From: Billgrantia gudaonensis
Lineage (GTDB): Bacteria > Pseudomonadota > Gammaproteobacteria > Pseudomonadales > Halomonadaceae
DNA length: 64,000 nt
NCBI RefSeq assembly: GCF_900100195.1
Contig: NZ_FNES01000008.1
Location: 124,001 to 188,000, forward strand
Direction of reading: 5' to 3'
The notes under the pieces were generated by a model. That model worked only from the letters and a program-made list of their open reading frames with translations. It was not told the DNA's origin and did no database searches. The translations under genes and the position numbers were made by a program. Every line of letters starts with the position of its first letter. The stretch's first letter is position 1. Of the stretch, positions 1 to 8,837 are shown in pieces.

Positions 1-19
1 CCCTCTGCAAGGAGACCGA

Positions 20-1423
20 ATGGACGCCCTCCTCAATGACATCGCCACCGTCGTCGGCCAAGGCAACGTGCTCACCGGCGCCGACGTGGTCACCCGCCGC
101 GTCGACTGGCTGAGCGGCGAGCCCTGTCGTGCCGGCGCCATCGTGCGCCCGGCCGATACCGACGAACTGGCGTCGGTGATGCGCCTCTGTCATGCCGCCC
201 GCCAGCCGGTGGTCGCCCATGGCGGGCTCACCGGCCTGGTCCACGGCGCCACGACCGCCCCCCACGAGCTGGCGATCTCGCTGGAACGGCTGAGCGCTAT
301 CGAGGCCCTCGACCCCATCGGCGGCACCCTGACCGTGCAGGCCGGAGTCCCCCTGCAGCGCGTGCAGGAAGCGGCCGAAGCCGAAGGGCTGCAGTTCCCC
401 CTCGACCTGGGCGCTCGCGGCTCCTGTACCATCGGCGGCAACATCGCCACCAATGCCGGCGGGGTTCGGGTCATCCGCTACGGAATGATGCGTCAGCAAG
501 TGCTGGGGCTCGAGGCGGTGCTGGCCGACGGCACCGTGGTCAGCTCGCTCAATCGCATGCTCAAGAACAACGCCGGCTACGACCTCAAGCAGTTGTTCAT
601 CGGCAGCGAGGGGACATTGGGTATCGTCACCCGTGCCGTCCTCAAGCTGCAGCCGCGCCTGCCCAGCGAACAGACCGCCCTGGTGGCCTGCCCCGACTTC
701 GAGGCTCTCACCGCTTTGCTGCGCCACCTGGGCCATCGTCTGGGCGGCGCCCTGGGCACCTTCGAGGTCATGTGGGACAACCACTATCGACTGCTGACCG
801 AGGAGAGCGGCCGCCACGCGCCGCCCCTGGCACTCGGCGCCCCCTTCTACGTACTGGTCGAATCCCTGGGACTGGATCCGGAGCGCAACGCCGTTCAGTT
901 CACCGAAGCCCTGGAAGCCGCCCTGGCCGATCGTCTGATCAGCGATGCCGTCGTGGCCCAATCGGCCACCCAGCGCGACGCTCTATGGGCCATACGCGAA
1001 GACATCGAGGGCTTGCTCCAGACCCTCGCTCCACTCTTCACCTTCGACATCAGCCTGCCCATTGCCGAGATGGCGACCTACGTCGCAGAGCTCGAAAGCG
1101 CGCTGGCCCGCGACTGGCCGGAGGGACGGCTGGTGGTGTTCGGCCACCTGGGCGACGGCAATCTGCACGTCTCTGTCAGCGTGGGAAGCGCCGAGCGCGA
1201 GGTTCGCTGCGCCGTGGAGCACCTCGTCTACGCTCCGCTCACCCCACTGGGCGGTTCGGTCTCCGCCGAACACGGCATCGGCCTGGAAAAGCGCGACTAC
1301 CTGTCGCTGTCGCGCAGCCCCGAAGAGATCGCGCTGATGCGCACCCTCAAGCGGGCCCTCGACCCTCACCATCTGCTCAACCCCCACAAGGTTCTGCCCC
1401 CTGCACCGGAGGACACCCCATGA
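20..1423 (+). CDS. FAD-linked oxidase, GlcD/D-2-hydroxyacid dehydrogenase family
   Basis: A 467-residue flavoprotein of the FAD-binding-4/FAD-oxidase-C type, the family of GlcD, D-lactate and D-2-hydroxyglutarate dehydrogenases. The N-terminal half carries the FAD-binding block (IGGNIATNAGG near residue 140, then NNAGYDLKQLFIGSEGTLGI). The C-terminal half has FGHLGDGNLH and AEHGIG, which supply the metal and substrate histidines in this family. The start is well placed: AAGGAG at 9-14 lies six bases before the ATG. The stop overlaps the next start as ATGA, so translation is coupled to the acetyltransferase. The family oxidises a D-2-hydroxy acid and passes electrons to a quinone or ETF, but the actual substrate cannot be read from the sequence. 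The upstream context is cut off by the window edge. Confidence 0.88.
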   Translation: MDALLNDIATVVGQGNVLTGADVVTRRVDWLSGEPCRAGAIVRPADTDELASVMRLCHAARQPVVAHGGLTGLVHGATTAPHELAISLERLSAIEALDPIGGTLTVQAGVPLQRVQEAAEAEGLQFPLDLGARGSCTIGGNIATNAGGVRVIRYGMMRQQVLGLEAVLADGTVVSSLNRMLKNNAGYDLKQLFIGSEGTLGIVTRAVLKLQPRLPSEQTALVACPDFEALTALLRHLGHRLGGALGTFEVMWDNHYRLLTEESGRHAPPLALGAPFYVLVESLGLDPERNAVQFTEALEAALADRLISDAVVAQSATQRDALWAIREDIEGLLQTLAPLFTFDISLPIAEMATYVAELESALARDWPEGRLVVFGHLGDGNLHVSVSVGSAEREVRCAVEHLVYAPLTPLGGSVSAEHGIGLEKRDYLSLSRSPEEIALMRTLKRALDPHHLLNPHKVLPPAPEDTP

Positions 1424-1866
1424 GCGTCACTCTCACCACGCCCACGCTGGCCGACCGCCCCCATTGGGAGCGGCTCTTCCGTGGCTATGCCGACTACTAC
1501 GGGCTGCCCGCCTCCCAAAGCACCCTGGATACGGTCTGGAACTGGATTCACGATGCCGAGGAGCCCTTCCACTGTCGCTTGGCAGTCACACCAGACGGCG
1601 AAGCCGTGGGGCTGATGCACTTCCGCGCCATGCCTTCACCGCTGCGCGGCACCCGGGTCGGCTTTCTGGACGACCTCTTCGTCGACCCGGGCCATCGCGG
1701 CAGCGGTGTCGTGGACGCCATGCTCGAAGGGCTCACCGCCGAAGCCCGTCACCTCGGCTGGCCCTTCGTACGCTGGATCACCCGCGAGCAGAACTATCGG
1801 GCACGTGCCGTCTACGACCGCTGGGCCACCCATACGGATTGGCAGACCTACCAGTTGGAAACCTGA
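1420..1866 (+). CDS. GNAT family N-acetyltransferase
   Basis: A 148-residue single-domain GNAT acetyltransferase. The acetyl-CoA binding motif A is visible as LFVDPGHRGSGVVDAMLEGL (RxxGxG/A type), followed by the usual beta-strand and the NYRARAVYDRWA tail that closes many GNAT folds. The ATG at 1420 overlaps the stop of the FAD oxidase by four bases and sits behind GGAGGA in the end of that gene, so a coupled start is preferred over the longer upstream frame. The acceptor substrate is unknown. Lying between a hydroxyacid-type oxidase and a PLP aminotransferase suggests a small amino-acid or amine substrate, but that is inference. Confidence 0.85.
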   Translation: MSVTLTTPTLADRPHWERLFRGYADYYGLPASQSTLDTVWNWIHDAEEPFHCRLAVTPDGEAVGLMHFRAMPSPLRGTRVGFLDDLFVDPGHRGSGVVDAMLEGLTAEARHLGWPFVRWITREQNYRARAVYDRWATHTDWQTYQLET

Positions 1867-1930
1867 ATCGGTTGCTGGATCCCGGTCGCCCGTTCAGCAT
1901 GAAACCACCCCACGACATCGAGAGGTTGCC

Positions 1931-3037
1931 ATGCCCCGCTTCCCCGACCACCTGACCGGCCAAGGCCCCAGCAATCCCTTCCCGGGCATCAAGGTACTGG
2001 AGCGCCGCATCGGCCGCGAGATTCCCCATCGTCTGGGCTCCAACGAGGGCCTCGACATGCCCCACCGAGCCCTGCGCGAACGCTTCGGAGATGCCATGGT
2101 GGAGCATGCCTACTGCTACGGCGATGCCGAAGCGCTCGGCGTGCGCCAGCGGTTGTGCGAGCTGCACGGCTACCCGCTGGATGCCACTCTGGTGGATGCC
2201 GGCGCAGACAGCCTGATCGCCCTGGCATTGCGCACCACCTGCACGCCCGATTGCACGGTGGTGAGTGCTGCAGGCACCTACCCCACCTTCGGCTATTTCG
2301 CCCAAGGGCAGGGCTGCCGCCTGCAGGAGCTGCCCTATGTGGAACGACCCGGCCTGCTCGCTCCCGACCTCGACGCCCTTCTCGAGACGGCTCACGAGCG
2401 CCAGGCACGGCTGGTCTACCTGGCCAACCCCGACAATCCCAGCGGCCACCTTCATGACGATGAGGCCATTCGCCGGCTGCGCCGGGACCTGCCCGACGAC
2501 TGCTGGCTGCTGCTCGACGAGGCCTACCACGACTTTCGCGACGACGCCGAGGCACCCTTCAGCCGCGAGGTGATTCCCGGCGTGATTCGTCTGCGCACGC
2601 TCTCCAAGGCCCACGGCATGGCCGGACTGCGCATCGGCTACGCCCTGGCCGAGCCCGACACCCTGGCCATGATGATGAAGGTACGCATCCACTACGCCGT
2701 ATCGACGCTGACGCAGGCCGCCGCCGAAACGGTACTGGACCACAACGACGAGGTGCGCGAACACGTGAGTGCGGTGAAGGAGCGCCGTGAACGACTCGCC
2801 GGCCACTTCCGCAACCTGGGTGCCGAAGTCCTGCCCAGTGCCACCAACTTCATCGCGTTGCGGTTGCCCGACGCCGAACTCGCGAGCCGGCTTCACGGCG
2901 AACTGCTGGAAGCGGGACGCCTGATCGCCCGGCCCGCACACCCCGATCTCGGCCATATCCTGCGCATCACCGCCGTGGCCGACGCCTTGGAACCTGGCCG
3001 CTTTGCCATCCTCGAACGAGCGCTGGCCACCGTCTGA
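1931..3037 (+). CDS. HisC-like PLP aminotransferase (class I/II)
   Basis: A 368-residue fold-type I aminotransferase resembling histidinol-phosphate aminotransferase. Visible motifs are NPDNPSG (the Asn that contacts PLP), LLDEAYHDF (Asp/Tyr of the PLP site), and TLSKAHGMAGLRIGY, whose Lys226 should form the Schiff base. The ATG at 1931 is chosen because it follows GAGAGG; the frame upstream runs into the acetyltransferase and has no family similarity. It is 64 bases after the GNAT gene and probably in the same transcript. No other his gene is nearby, so a true HisC role in histidine synthesis is not supported by context. It could instead serve aromatic or another amino-acid transamination. 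Confidence 0.82.
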   Translation: MPRFPDHLTGQGPSNPFPGIKVLERRIGREIPHRLGSNEGLDMPHRALRERFGDAMVEHAYCYGDAEALGVRQRLCELHGYPLDATLVDAGADSLIALALRTTCTPDCTVVSAAGTYPTFGYFAQGQGCRLQELPYVERPGLLAPDLDALLETAHERQARLVYLANPDNPSGHLHDDEAIRRLRRDLPDDCWLLLDEAYHDFRDDAEAPFSREVIPGVIRLRTLSKAHGMAGLRIGYALAEPDTLAMMMKVRIHYAVSTLTQAAAETVLDHNDEVREHVSAVKERRERLAGHFRNLGAEVLPSATNFIALRLPDAELASRLHGELLEAGRLIARPAHPDLGHILRITAVADALEPGRFAILERALATV

Positions 3038-3055
3038 GCGCTCGGGTGGCGACGC

Positions 3056-5575
3056 TCAACACTGACGCGGTAGCGGCACGACCGCTGAGCGGCTGCGAAC
3101 CCAGGCAAGCATGTCACCGACGGGCTGTGGGCGGGCGAACAGAAAGCCCTGGAACCCCCCACACCCCAGCTCCTGGAGAATGGCCAGTTGCTCCTGCGTC
3201 TCGACGCCCTCGGCCACCACCTTCAGCGCCAGCTGCTCGGCCAGGGTCACGATCGTCCGGGCAATGGGCTGTGCCAGCGGATCCTGGGTCAGGTCACGCA
3301 CGAAGGCGACATCGATTTTCAGGGTATCGAGGGGCAGCGCCTTCAGGTAGGCCAGCGACGAGTAGCCGGTACCGAAATCGTCCAGGGCAAAACGGATCCC
3401 CATCCGGCGCAGCAGGGCCATCTTGCCGATGACGTCATCGAGCTCCTCCATCAACAGCGATTCGGTCAACTCCAGGGTCAGTCGATGAGGCGAGACATCG
3501 TGGCGCGTCAGCACCGACAACACCTGGTCGACGAAGTCGGGCTGCTGGAACTGCTGAACGCTGACGTTGACCGACAGCCGACAATGTCCAAGCTCAGGAT
3601 GCCCGGACCACTCGGCCAGGGTGCGGCACGCCATTTCCAGCACCCATTCCCCCAACCTCACGATCAGGCCGCTCTGCTCGGCCAGGGGGATGAATACGCC
3701 CGGCGACACCAGACCGCGCCGCGGGTGCTCCCAGCGCACCAGCGCCTCGGCCCCGAAAACGACTTCCTCGGCATCGACCTGCGGCTGCACATAGAGACGT
3801 AGCTGTCCCTCATCGATCGCCACGCGCAACTCCCGCTCCAGGCGCAGCCGCTCCTCCAGGGCCACCTCCATGCCGGAATCGAACACGCTCGGGCAGCCAT
3901 CCCCGCGGCGCTTGGCATCGAGCAGTGCCAGATCGGCCCGCTTGAGCAGCTCGTCGTGCCCCGACTCATCGCCCTCTATCACCAAGGCGCCGCCAGTCAC
4001 TCGGCAAGGGTAGGCATGCCCCGCCAGCTCGTAGTCGCCGCCCAGCGCGGCCAGCACACGAGTCACCCATTGTCGCGCCACCTGATCGGCAATGTGGAAG
4101 TTGCCCTCGGCGAGGGGCCCCACCAGCAGCGCGAATTCATTGCCATCCAGCCTCGCCACGGTCCCTGAATCGGCGGCAAGATCGTGGAGCCGGCCAGCCA
4201 GCTGGCGCAGCAGTTCATCGCCCATGGCATGCCCGAGGCTGTCATTGAGCAGCTTGAAGTGGTCGACATCGACCAGCACCAGCAATGCCGGGCCGCATCG
4301 CTGCTGCCGCATGCTCTCCAGCATCTCATCGAGGCGCTCCTGCAGGGCTCGCCGGTTGGGCAGTCCGGTCAGGTTGTCATGGTAGGCGAGATGCTGAATG
4401 TGCCGTCGAGTCCGAACTTCGGCACTGATATCGGTCAGCATGGCCACGTAGTCACGCGTCGTTTCATCGGCATAGTTCACGCGGCTGATGCCGAGCCTGG
4501 CCGGAAAGGTCGTGCCGTCGCGGTGCCGTGCTTCGATGGTACCGCGCCAGGAACCATCCCGGTTGAGCGCCTCCTGAATGCGTTCATTGAGGGCCCTCGC
4601 ATCCTCGGCATAGTCCAGTGTCCAGGCCGACACACCCAATAACGCCTCGGAGGAGACGCCGACCATACGCTCGAAGGCTGCGTTGCAGAGCCGGATTCGC
4701 GCCCGGTCATCGAACAGCACGATGCCATCCTGCAACGCCGAGATCACCTCTAGCAGACGGGCACGCGTCATGCTCTGAGACTGCTCGCTGACCAACAGGC
4801 GCCGCTGGAAATGCGTTCCCAGCAGGGTCAACAATACGATGGCCGCGGCACTGGCACTGACCAGATAGACCAGCCAGACGGAGTGCTCATGATGACGGGT
4901 TGCCATGGGGTCGATGGCCGCATCGGGGGCGAACCAGGCGGCGGCCATGGCTACGTAATGCATGCCGCTGATGGCTAGCGAGACGATGACCGCCGCCAGC
5001 ACCGCACAGGCACGTGCCTTGGCGCCATTCGCTACGTAGCGACAGGCACGATACGCATACGTGCCCAGAACCCCGAACACCAACGCCACCAGCAACGAGA
5101 GCAGGAAGTATGTCGTGGCATAATGCAGCGTTGCCGACATGCGCATGGCCGCCATGCCCAGGTAGTGCATCGCGCCGATCCCGGTGCCCAGCGCCAGCCC
5201 AGCACTCAGCAGCATCCGGTGTGCGACCGGCTCATCCCGCGACACCACCCTCAGTACGACGAAGCTGCCGAGGATCGCCGGCAGGATCGACATCATCGTC
5301 AGGCCCGGAGCATGATCGAAGGGAAACGGCAACCGATAGGCGTGCATGCCGATGAAATGCATGCTCCACACACCGATACCCAGCATGAAGGCGCCAGCGG
5401 CAAGCCACACGCCCTCTCGGCGCGTGCGCCGGGCGGAGCTCACCAGCTTGCTGACATCGAGCCCGGTGTAGGCGGCGCTGAAAGCGACCAGCCAAGAAAG
5501 CAGTACGAGGTCGATACGATGCGAGCCCTGCAGCAGGCCAAGCGCTGCAGGCTCGTCGATGAGGCTGATCGGCAT
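3056..5575 (-). CDS. MHYT-PAS-GGDEF-EAL membrane c-di-GMP enzyme
   Basis: An 839-residue inner-membrane signalling protein. Residues 20-255 form a seven-helix MHYT sensor with three motif copies, MHFIGM (72), MHYLGM (136) and MHYVAM (205); MHYT domains are proposed to bind metal and sense oxygen, CO or NO. A PAS domain follows (about 270-390), then GGDEF (about 393-560) and EAL (about 575-830). The cyclase signature is degenerate, DGNEF at 477-481 instead of GGDEF, so cyclase activity is unlikely. The EAL side looks intact: EALVRW at 610, ELTE, DDFGTGYSSL and the late AEGVE block. The best reading is a gas- or redox-responsive c-di-GMP phosphodiesterase, possibly stimulated by GTP on the GGDEF domain. 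It converges with the aminotransferase and is divergent from the TRAP operon. Confidence 0.9.
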   Translation of the reverse strand: MPISLIDEPAALGLLQGSHRIDLVLLSWLVAFSAAYTGLDVSKLVSSARRTRREGVWLAAGAFMLGIGVWSMHFIGMHAYRLPFPFDHAPGLTMMSILPAILGSFVVLRVVSRDEPVAHRMLLSAGLALGTGIGAMHYLGMAAMRMSATLHYATTYFLLSLLVALVFGVLGTYAYRACRYVANGAKARACAVLAAVIVSLAISGMHYVAMAAAWFAPDAAIDPMATRHHEHSVWLVYLVSASAAAIVLLTLLGTHFQRRLLVSEQSQSMTRARLLEVISALQDGIVLFDDRARIRLCNAAFERMVGVSSEALLGVSAWTLDYAEDARALNERIQEALNRDGSWRGTIEARHRDGTTFPARLGISRVNYADETTRDYVAMLTDISAEVRTRRHIQHLAYHDNLTGLPNRRALQERLDEMLESMRQQRCGPALLVLVDVDHFKLLNDSLGHAMGDELLRQLAGRLHDLAADSGTVARLDGNEFALLVGPLAEGNFHIADQVARQWVTRVLAALGGDYELAGHAYPCRVTGGALVIEGDESGHDELLKRADLALLDAKRRGDGCPSVFDSGMEVALEERLRLERELRVAIDEGQLRLYVQPQVDAEEVVFGAEALVRWEHPRRGLVSPGVFIPLAEQSGLIVRLGEWVLEMACRTLAEWSGHPELGHCRLSVNVSVQQFQQPDFVDQVLSVLTRHDVSPHRLTLELTESLLMEELDDVIGKMALLRRMGIRFALDDFGTGYSSLAYLKALPLDTLKIDVAFVRDLTQDPLAQPIARTIVTLAEQLALKVVAEGVETQEQLAILQELGCGGFQGFLFARPQPVGDMLAWVRSRSAVVPLPRQC

Positions 5576-5684
5576 AGATGATTCACGTCAGGGTTTTTCG
5601 GCCATCCTACCGCAACGCTTGCCCCGCTCTACACCCTGTCATCGCCATCCACAGCACCCGCGGCCGCGCCCGGCACACCGAGAT

Positions 5685-5713
5685 TTGACCCGGGCAGGCG
5701 GCTACGGCATTCT
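5685..5713 (+). promoter_or_regulatory. Candidate sigma70 promoter of the TRAP operon
   Basis: TTGACC at 5685-5690 and CATTCT at 5708-5713 are separated by 17 bases, and the -10 lies 43 bases before the dctP ATG. The -35 is a good match but the -10 is weak, so this is only a candidate. Confidence 0.35.
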
Positions 5714-5755
5714 CGGTTGACCTCAAGAGACTGAACTGACAGAGGAAAAACGATA

Positions 5756-6751
5756 ATGAACGGTTTTGCACGCAGCACGCTGGCAGTCGGCATCGCTTTC
5801 GCCCTGACCGCAACCGCCAACGCCTCGGAGTTCTCCGACATGGAGCCGGTCACGCTACGCCTGGCCCACGTCGTCAACGAACAGGACGGGTTTCACATCG
5901 CTGCCACCCGGTTCGAGGAACTGGTCGAGGAACGCACCGAAGGCAAGGTGGACATCGAAATCTACCCCAATGCCTCCCTCGGCGACGAACGCACGCTGCT
6001 CGAAGGCATGCAGATCGGTACCGTGGACATGGGCGTGATCACCAACGGCCCGGTGGCCAACTTCGTCGAGGAGATGGCGGTCTTCGAGCTGCCCTTCCTG
6101 TTCCCTTCGCCGGAAGCCGCCTACGAAGTACTCGACGGTCCCATCGGTCAGGAGCTGCTCGACAAGCTCAGCGAAGTCAACCTCAAGGGCCTGGCCTATG
6201 CCGAGCGAGGTTTCCGTAACCTGACCAACAGCGAACGCCCGGTCGAAACCCCCGAAGACCTCGACGGCCTGCGCATTCGGGTCATGGAAAACCCCGTCTA
6301 TACCGACACCTTCCGCGAACTCGGCGCCAATGCCGTCCCGATGGCCTGGACCGAAGCGCTCACCGCCATGCAGCAAGGTACCATCGACGGCCAGGAAAAC
6401 CCGGTCAACGTCATCCATTCCTTCAAGCTCTTCGAGACCCAGGACCACATGACGCTGTCGCGGCATACCTATGCGCCGGCCATCTTCGTCATGGGCATGA
6501 GCGTATGGAACGAACTGCCAGCAGCCGCTCAGGAAGTCATGGCGCAAGCCGCCCAGGAAGCCGCCGAGCACGAGCGACGGGTCAACGCCGAGATGGAATC
6601 CGAGCAGCTCGCCGAGCTGCGTGAAGCCGGCATGCAAATCGTCGAGGAGCCCGACATCGGGGCGTTCCAGGAAGCCGTGGCACCGGTCTACGACCAGTAC
6701 GGCGAGCAGTTCGGCGATTACCTGCCGCGCATCCGCGAGGCGCTGGAATGA
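5756..6751 (+). CDS. dctP: TRAP transporter substrate-binding protein, DctP family
   Basis: A 331-residue periplasmic solute receptor. The N-terminus is a clear signal peptide with likely cleavage after ATANA near residue 23. The mature part has the DctP-family order: LRLAHVVNEQDGFH at the start of lobe 1, the VDIEIYPNASLGDERTLLEGMQ block, and GLRIRVMENPVYTDTFRELGANAVPMAWTEAL, which holds the arginine that clamps the ligand carboxylate. AGAGGAAAAACGATA precedes the ATG. It feeds the DctQM permease encoded directly downstream. Family members bind C4-dicarboxylates, sugar acids or related carboxylates; the ligand here is not predictable from sequence alone. Confidence 0.93.
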   Translation: MNGFARSTLAVGIAFALTATANASEFSDMEPVTLRLAHVVNEQDGFHIAATRFEELVEERTEGKVDIEIYPNASLGDERTLLEGMQIGTVDMGVITNGPVANFVEEMAVFELPFLFPSPEAAYEVLDGPIGQELLDKLSEVNLKGLAYAERGFRNLTNSERPVETPEDLDGLRIRVMENPVYTDTFRELGANAVPMAWTEALTAMQQGTIDGQENPVNVIHSFKLFETQDHMTLSRHTYAPAIFVMGMSVWNELPAAAQEVMAQAAQEAAEHERRVNAEMESEQLAELREAGMQIVEEPDIGAFQEAVAPVYDQYGEQFGDYLPRIREALE

Positions 6752-6763
6752 GCGTCGCCCGGC

Positions 6764-7291
6764 ATGCATAGGTTGCTGGATCTGCTGGAACGCCTCGAGC
6801 GAGGCATCGACGCCGTCATTCAGCCCGCGGTCTTCGCGGCCATGGCGGCGTTGATCGCTGTGATCACCCTGCAAATCGTCTCTCGCGTCTTCTTCACGGC
6901 CGTAGGCTGGACCGAGGAAGTCGCGCGTTTTCTGCTGGTATGGATCACCTTCCTGGGAGCGACCGTGGCCTTCCGGCGCGGTCGCCACATCGCCGTGACG
7001 TTCGTGATCGATGCACTGCCCGAGCGCCTGCAGCGGCATGCCCGGATTCTCGCCATGGTGGCGGGGCTGGCGTTCCTCATCGCATTGGCAGTGATCGGTC
7101 AGCGCTACATGCAGGCGCAGAGCTTCCAGAAGTCCGCTTCGCTGCGCCTGTCCATGACCTGGGTCTACGCGGTAATCCCCTTGAGCGCGGTGGTGATGGG
7201 CAGCTATGCCCTGATCGACGTGATTCGCCTGCTGGTCAGGGGCTCGCCGGTCGCCAGCAGCGTTGACGACGAAGGGGATTCTCCATCATGA
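6764..7291 (+). CDS. dctQ: TRAP transporter small permease, DctQ family
   Basis: A 175-residue membrane protein with four predicted helices, matching the DctQ subunit that links the substrate receptor to the large permease. Family features include VSRVFFTAVGWTEEVARFLLVWITFLGA and the FRRGRHIAVTF loop. It begins 12 bases after dctP, and its stop overlaps the dctM start as ATGA. The only in-frame start before the first helix is the ATG at 6764. Confidence 0.92.
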   Translation: MHRLLDLLERLERGIDAVIQPAVFAAMAALIAVITLQIVSRVFFTAVGWTEEVARFLLVWITFLGATVAFRRGRHIAVTFVIDALPERLQRHARILAMVAGLAFLIALAVIGQRYMQAQSFQKSASLRLSMTWVYAVIPLSAVVMGSYALIDVIRLLVRGSPVASSVDDEGDSPS

Positions 7292-8547
7292 CCGCTCTGC
7301 TCTTCGCCCTGTTCTTTGCACTGATGCTGCTGGGAGTCCCCATCGCCCTGGCCATCGGCGCCAGCACTCTGGTGGCGCTTTCCGTCCAGGGCGTGCCGCT
7401 GATGGTGGTCACCCAGCAGATGTTCCAGGGCATCAATTCCTTCGCCCTGGTGGCGGTGCCCATGTTCATCCTGACCGGCGACCTGATGGCCCAGGGCAAG
7501 GTCAGCGAACGGCTGGTGAACTTCGCCGATTCGCTGTTCGGCTTCCTCAAGGGCGGGCTTTCCATCGTCTCGGTGGGAGCCGGCATGTTCTTCGCCGCCA
7601 TTTCCGGTTCCGGCGCCGCCACCACCGCAGCGGTGGGCTCGACATTGGTCCCCGAGCTGCGCAAGAAAGGCTACGAACCGGCATCGGCAGCCAGCCTGAT
7701 CGCCGCCAGCGGTACCATCGGCGTGGTCATTCCACCCTCGGTGCCGATGATCATCTACGCGGTGATTGCCCAGCAGTCGGTATCGACGCTGTTCCTGGGC
7801 GGGATCCTGCCCGGCATCGCCATGGGGCTGGGGCTTGCCGCCATCGCCATCTACCAGGCTTACCGACGCAACTACCCACGTGGCACCGCACTGTCGACCG
7901 CCACGATCTGGCGTACGTTCAAGAGCGCCAGCTGGGGACTCGCGACCCCGGTGATCATCCTCGGCGGCATCTTCTCGGGCGTGTTCACACCCAGCGAGGC
8001 GGCAGTGGTCGCGGTGAACTACGCGCTGCTGGTGTCATTGTTCGTCTATCGCGACCTGAGCCTTGGCGACGTTTACCGCATCCTGATCCGCTCGGCGATC
8101 ACCACCTCGGTGATCATGCTGGTCATCGCCACGTCGGCGGTATTGAGCTGGACGCTATCCAGCTGGCAGGTGCCGGGCGCCATTGCCCAGGCGGTGCTGT
8201 CGCTTTCCACCAATCCCTACGTCATCATGCTGCTGGTGGTGGCCGTCATCCTGCTCACCGGGGTCTTCATCGAAACCGCCAGCGCACTGATCATTCTCAC
8301 CCCAGTATTGCTGCCGCTGGTGACTCAGCTGGGCATCGACCCCATCCACTTCGGCCTGATCATCGTGGTAGGGCTGGCCATCGGCATGATCACCCCTCCG
8401 GTGGCGATCAACCTGTACGTCGCCTCGTCGGTGACCCAGCTACCGCTGGAACGAATCACGCGGGCCATTCTGCCTTACCTGCTAGGGTTGATCAGCGTGC
8501 TGCTGCTGGTGGTCTACGTGCCCATCCTGCTCGGCCTGTCGGGATGA
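7288..8547 (+). CDS. dctM: TRAP transporter large permease, DctM family
   Basis: A 419-residue polytopic membrane protein, the transport subunit of the TRAP system, which uses a Na+ gradient to import the solute delivered by DctP. Length and sequence are typical: FFAAISGSGAATTAAVGSTLVPEL, IAASGTIGVVIPPSVPMIIYA, and the repeated GMITPPVAINLYVASSV near the end. It overlaps dctQ by four bases, so the three genes form one coupled unit. Confidence 0.94.
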   Translation: MTALLFALFFALMLLGVPIALAIGASTLVALSVQGVPLMVVTQQMFQGINSFALVAVPMFILTGDLMAQGKVSERLVNFADSLFGFLKGGLSIVSVGAGMFFAAISGSGAATTAAVGSTLVPELRKKGYEPASAASLIAASGTIGVVIPPSVPMIIYAVIAQQSVSTLFLGGILPGIAMGLGLAAIAIYQAYRRNYPRGTALSTATIWRTFKSASWGLATPVIILGGIFSGVFTPSEAAVVAVNYALLVSLFVYRDLSLGDVYRILIRSAITTSVIMLVIATSAVLSWTLSSWQVPGAIAQAVLSLSTNPYVIMLLVVAVILLTGVFIETASALIILTPVLLPLVTQLGIDPIHFGLIIVVGLAIGMITPPVAINLYVASSVTQLPLERITRAILPYLLGLISVLLLVVYVPILLGLSG

Positions 8548-8636
8548 CCGACGCTTGTCTACCGCCATGCCGACGCGCCATCATGGCGGCATCGACGTCA
8601 TCCGATGGAAACCGCTCTTCTCAGGAAGGACACACC

Positions 8637-8831
8637 ATGCATCGATCTTTGCTCCCCATGGCCGCGCTGGTGATCTCCCTGCTCGCGGGCTGCACGACCT
8701 ATACCTTCGAAGACGGACACCGCGAGACGGTGTGGGGGGTCCCGGCCGAAGACGAAACCACGACCCGGGAAGAGCGCGAATCCCAGCCGCCTCGCTATCG
8801 CGAGCCGGGCGAGATCCCGGAGCGCGAGTGA
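8637..8831 (+). CDS. Small lipoprotein
   Basis: A 64-residue predicted lipoprotein. The first 18 residues form a lipoprotein signal peptide ending in the lipobox LLAGC, with Cys19 as the lipidation site. The mature part is short, hydrophilic and rich in Glu, Arg and Pro, with no recognised domain. The start at 8637 follows AGGAAGGA at 8623-8630. It sits 89 bases after the TRAP operon and converges on the methyltransferase with only six bases between the stops. No function can be assigned. Confidence 0.72.
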   Translation: MHRSLLPMAALVISLLAGCTTYTFEDGHRETVWGVPAEDETTTREERESQPPRYREPGEIPERE

Positions 8832-8837
8832 CCCGCC

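Noticed and set aside
1931..3037. Assignment as histidine-biosynthetic hisC
   Set aside because: The sequence is HisC-like, but no other his gene is nearby, so the specific role is not claimed.
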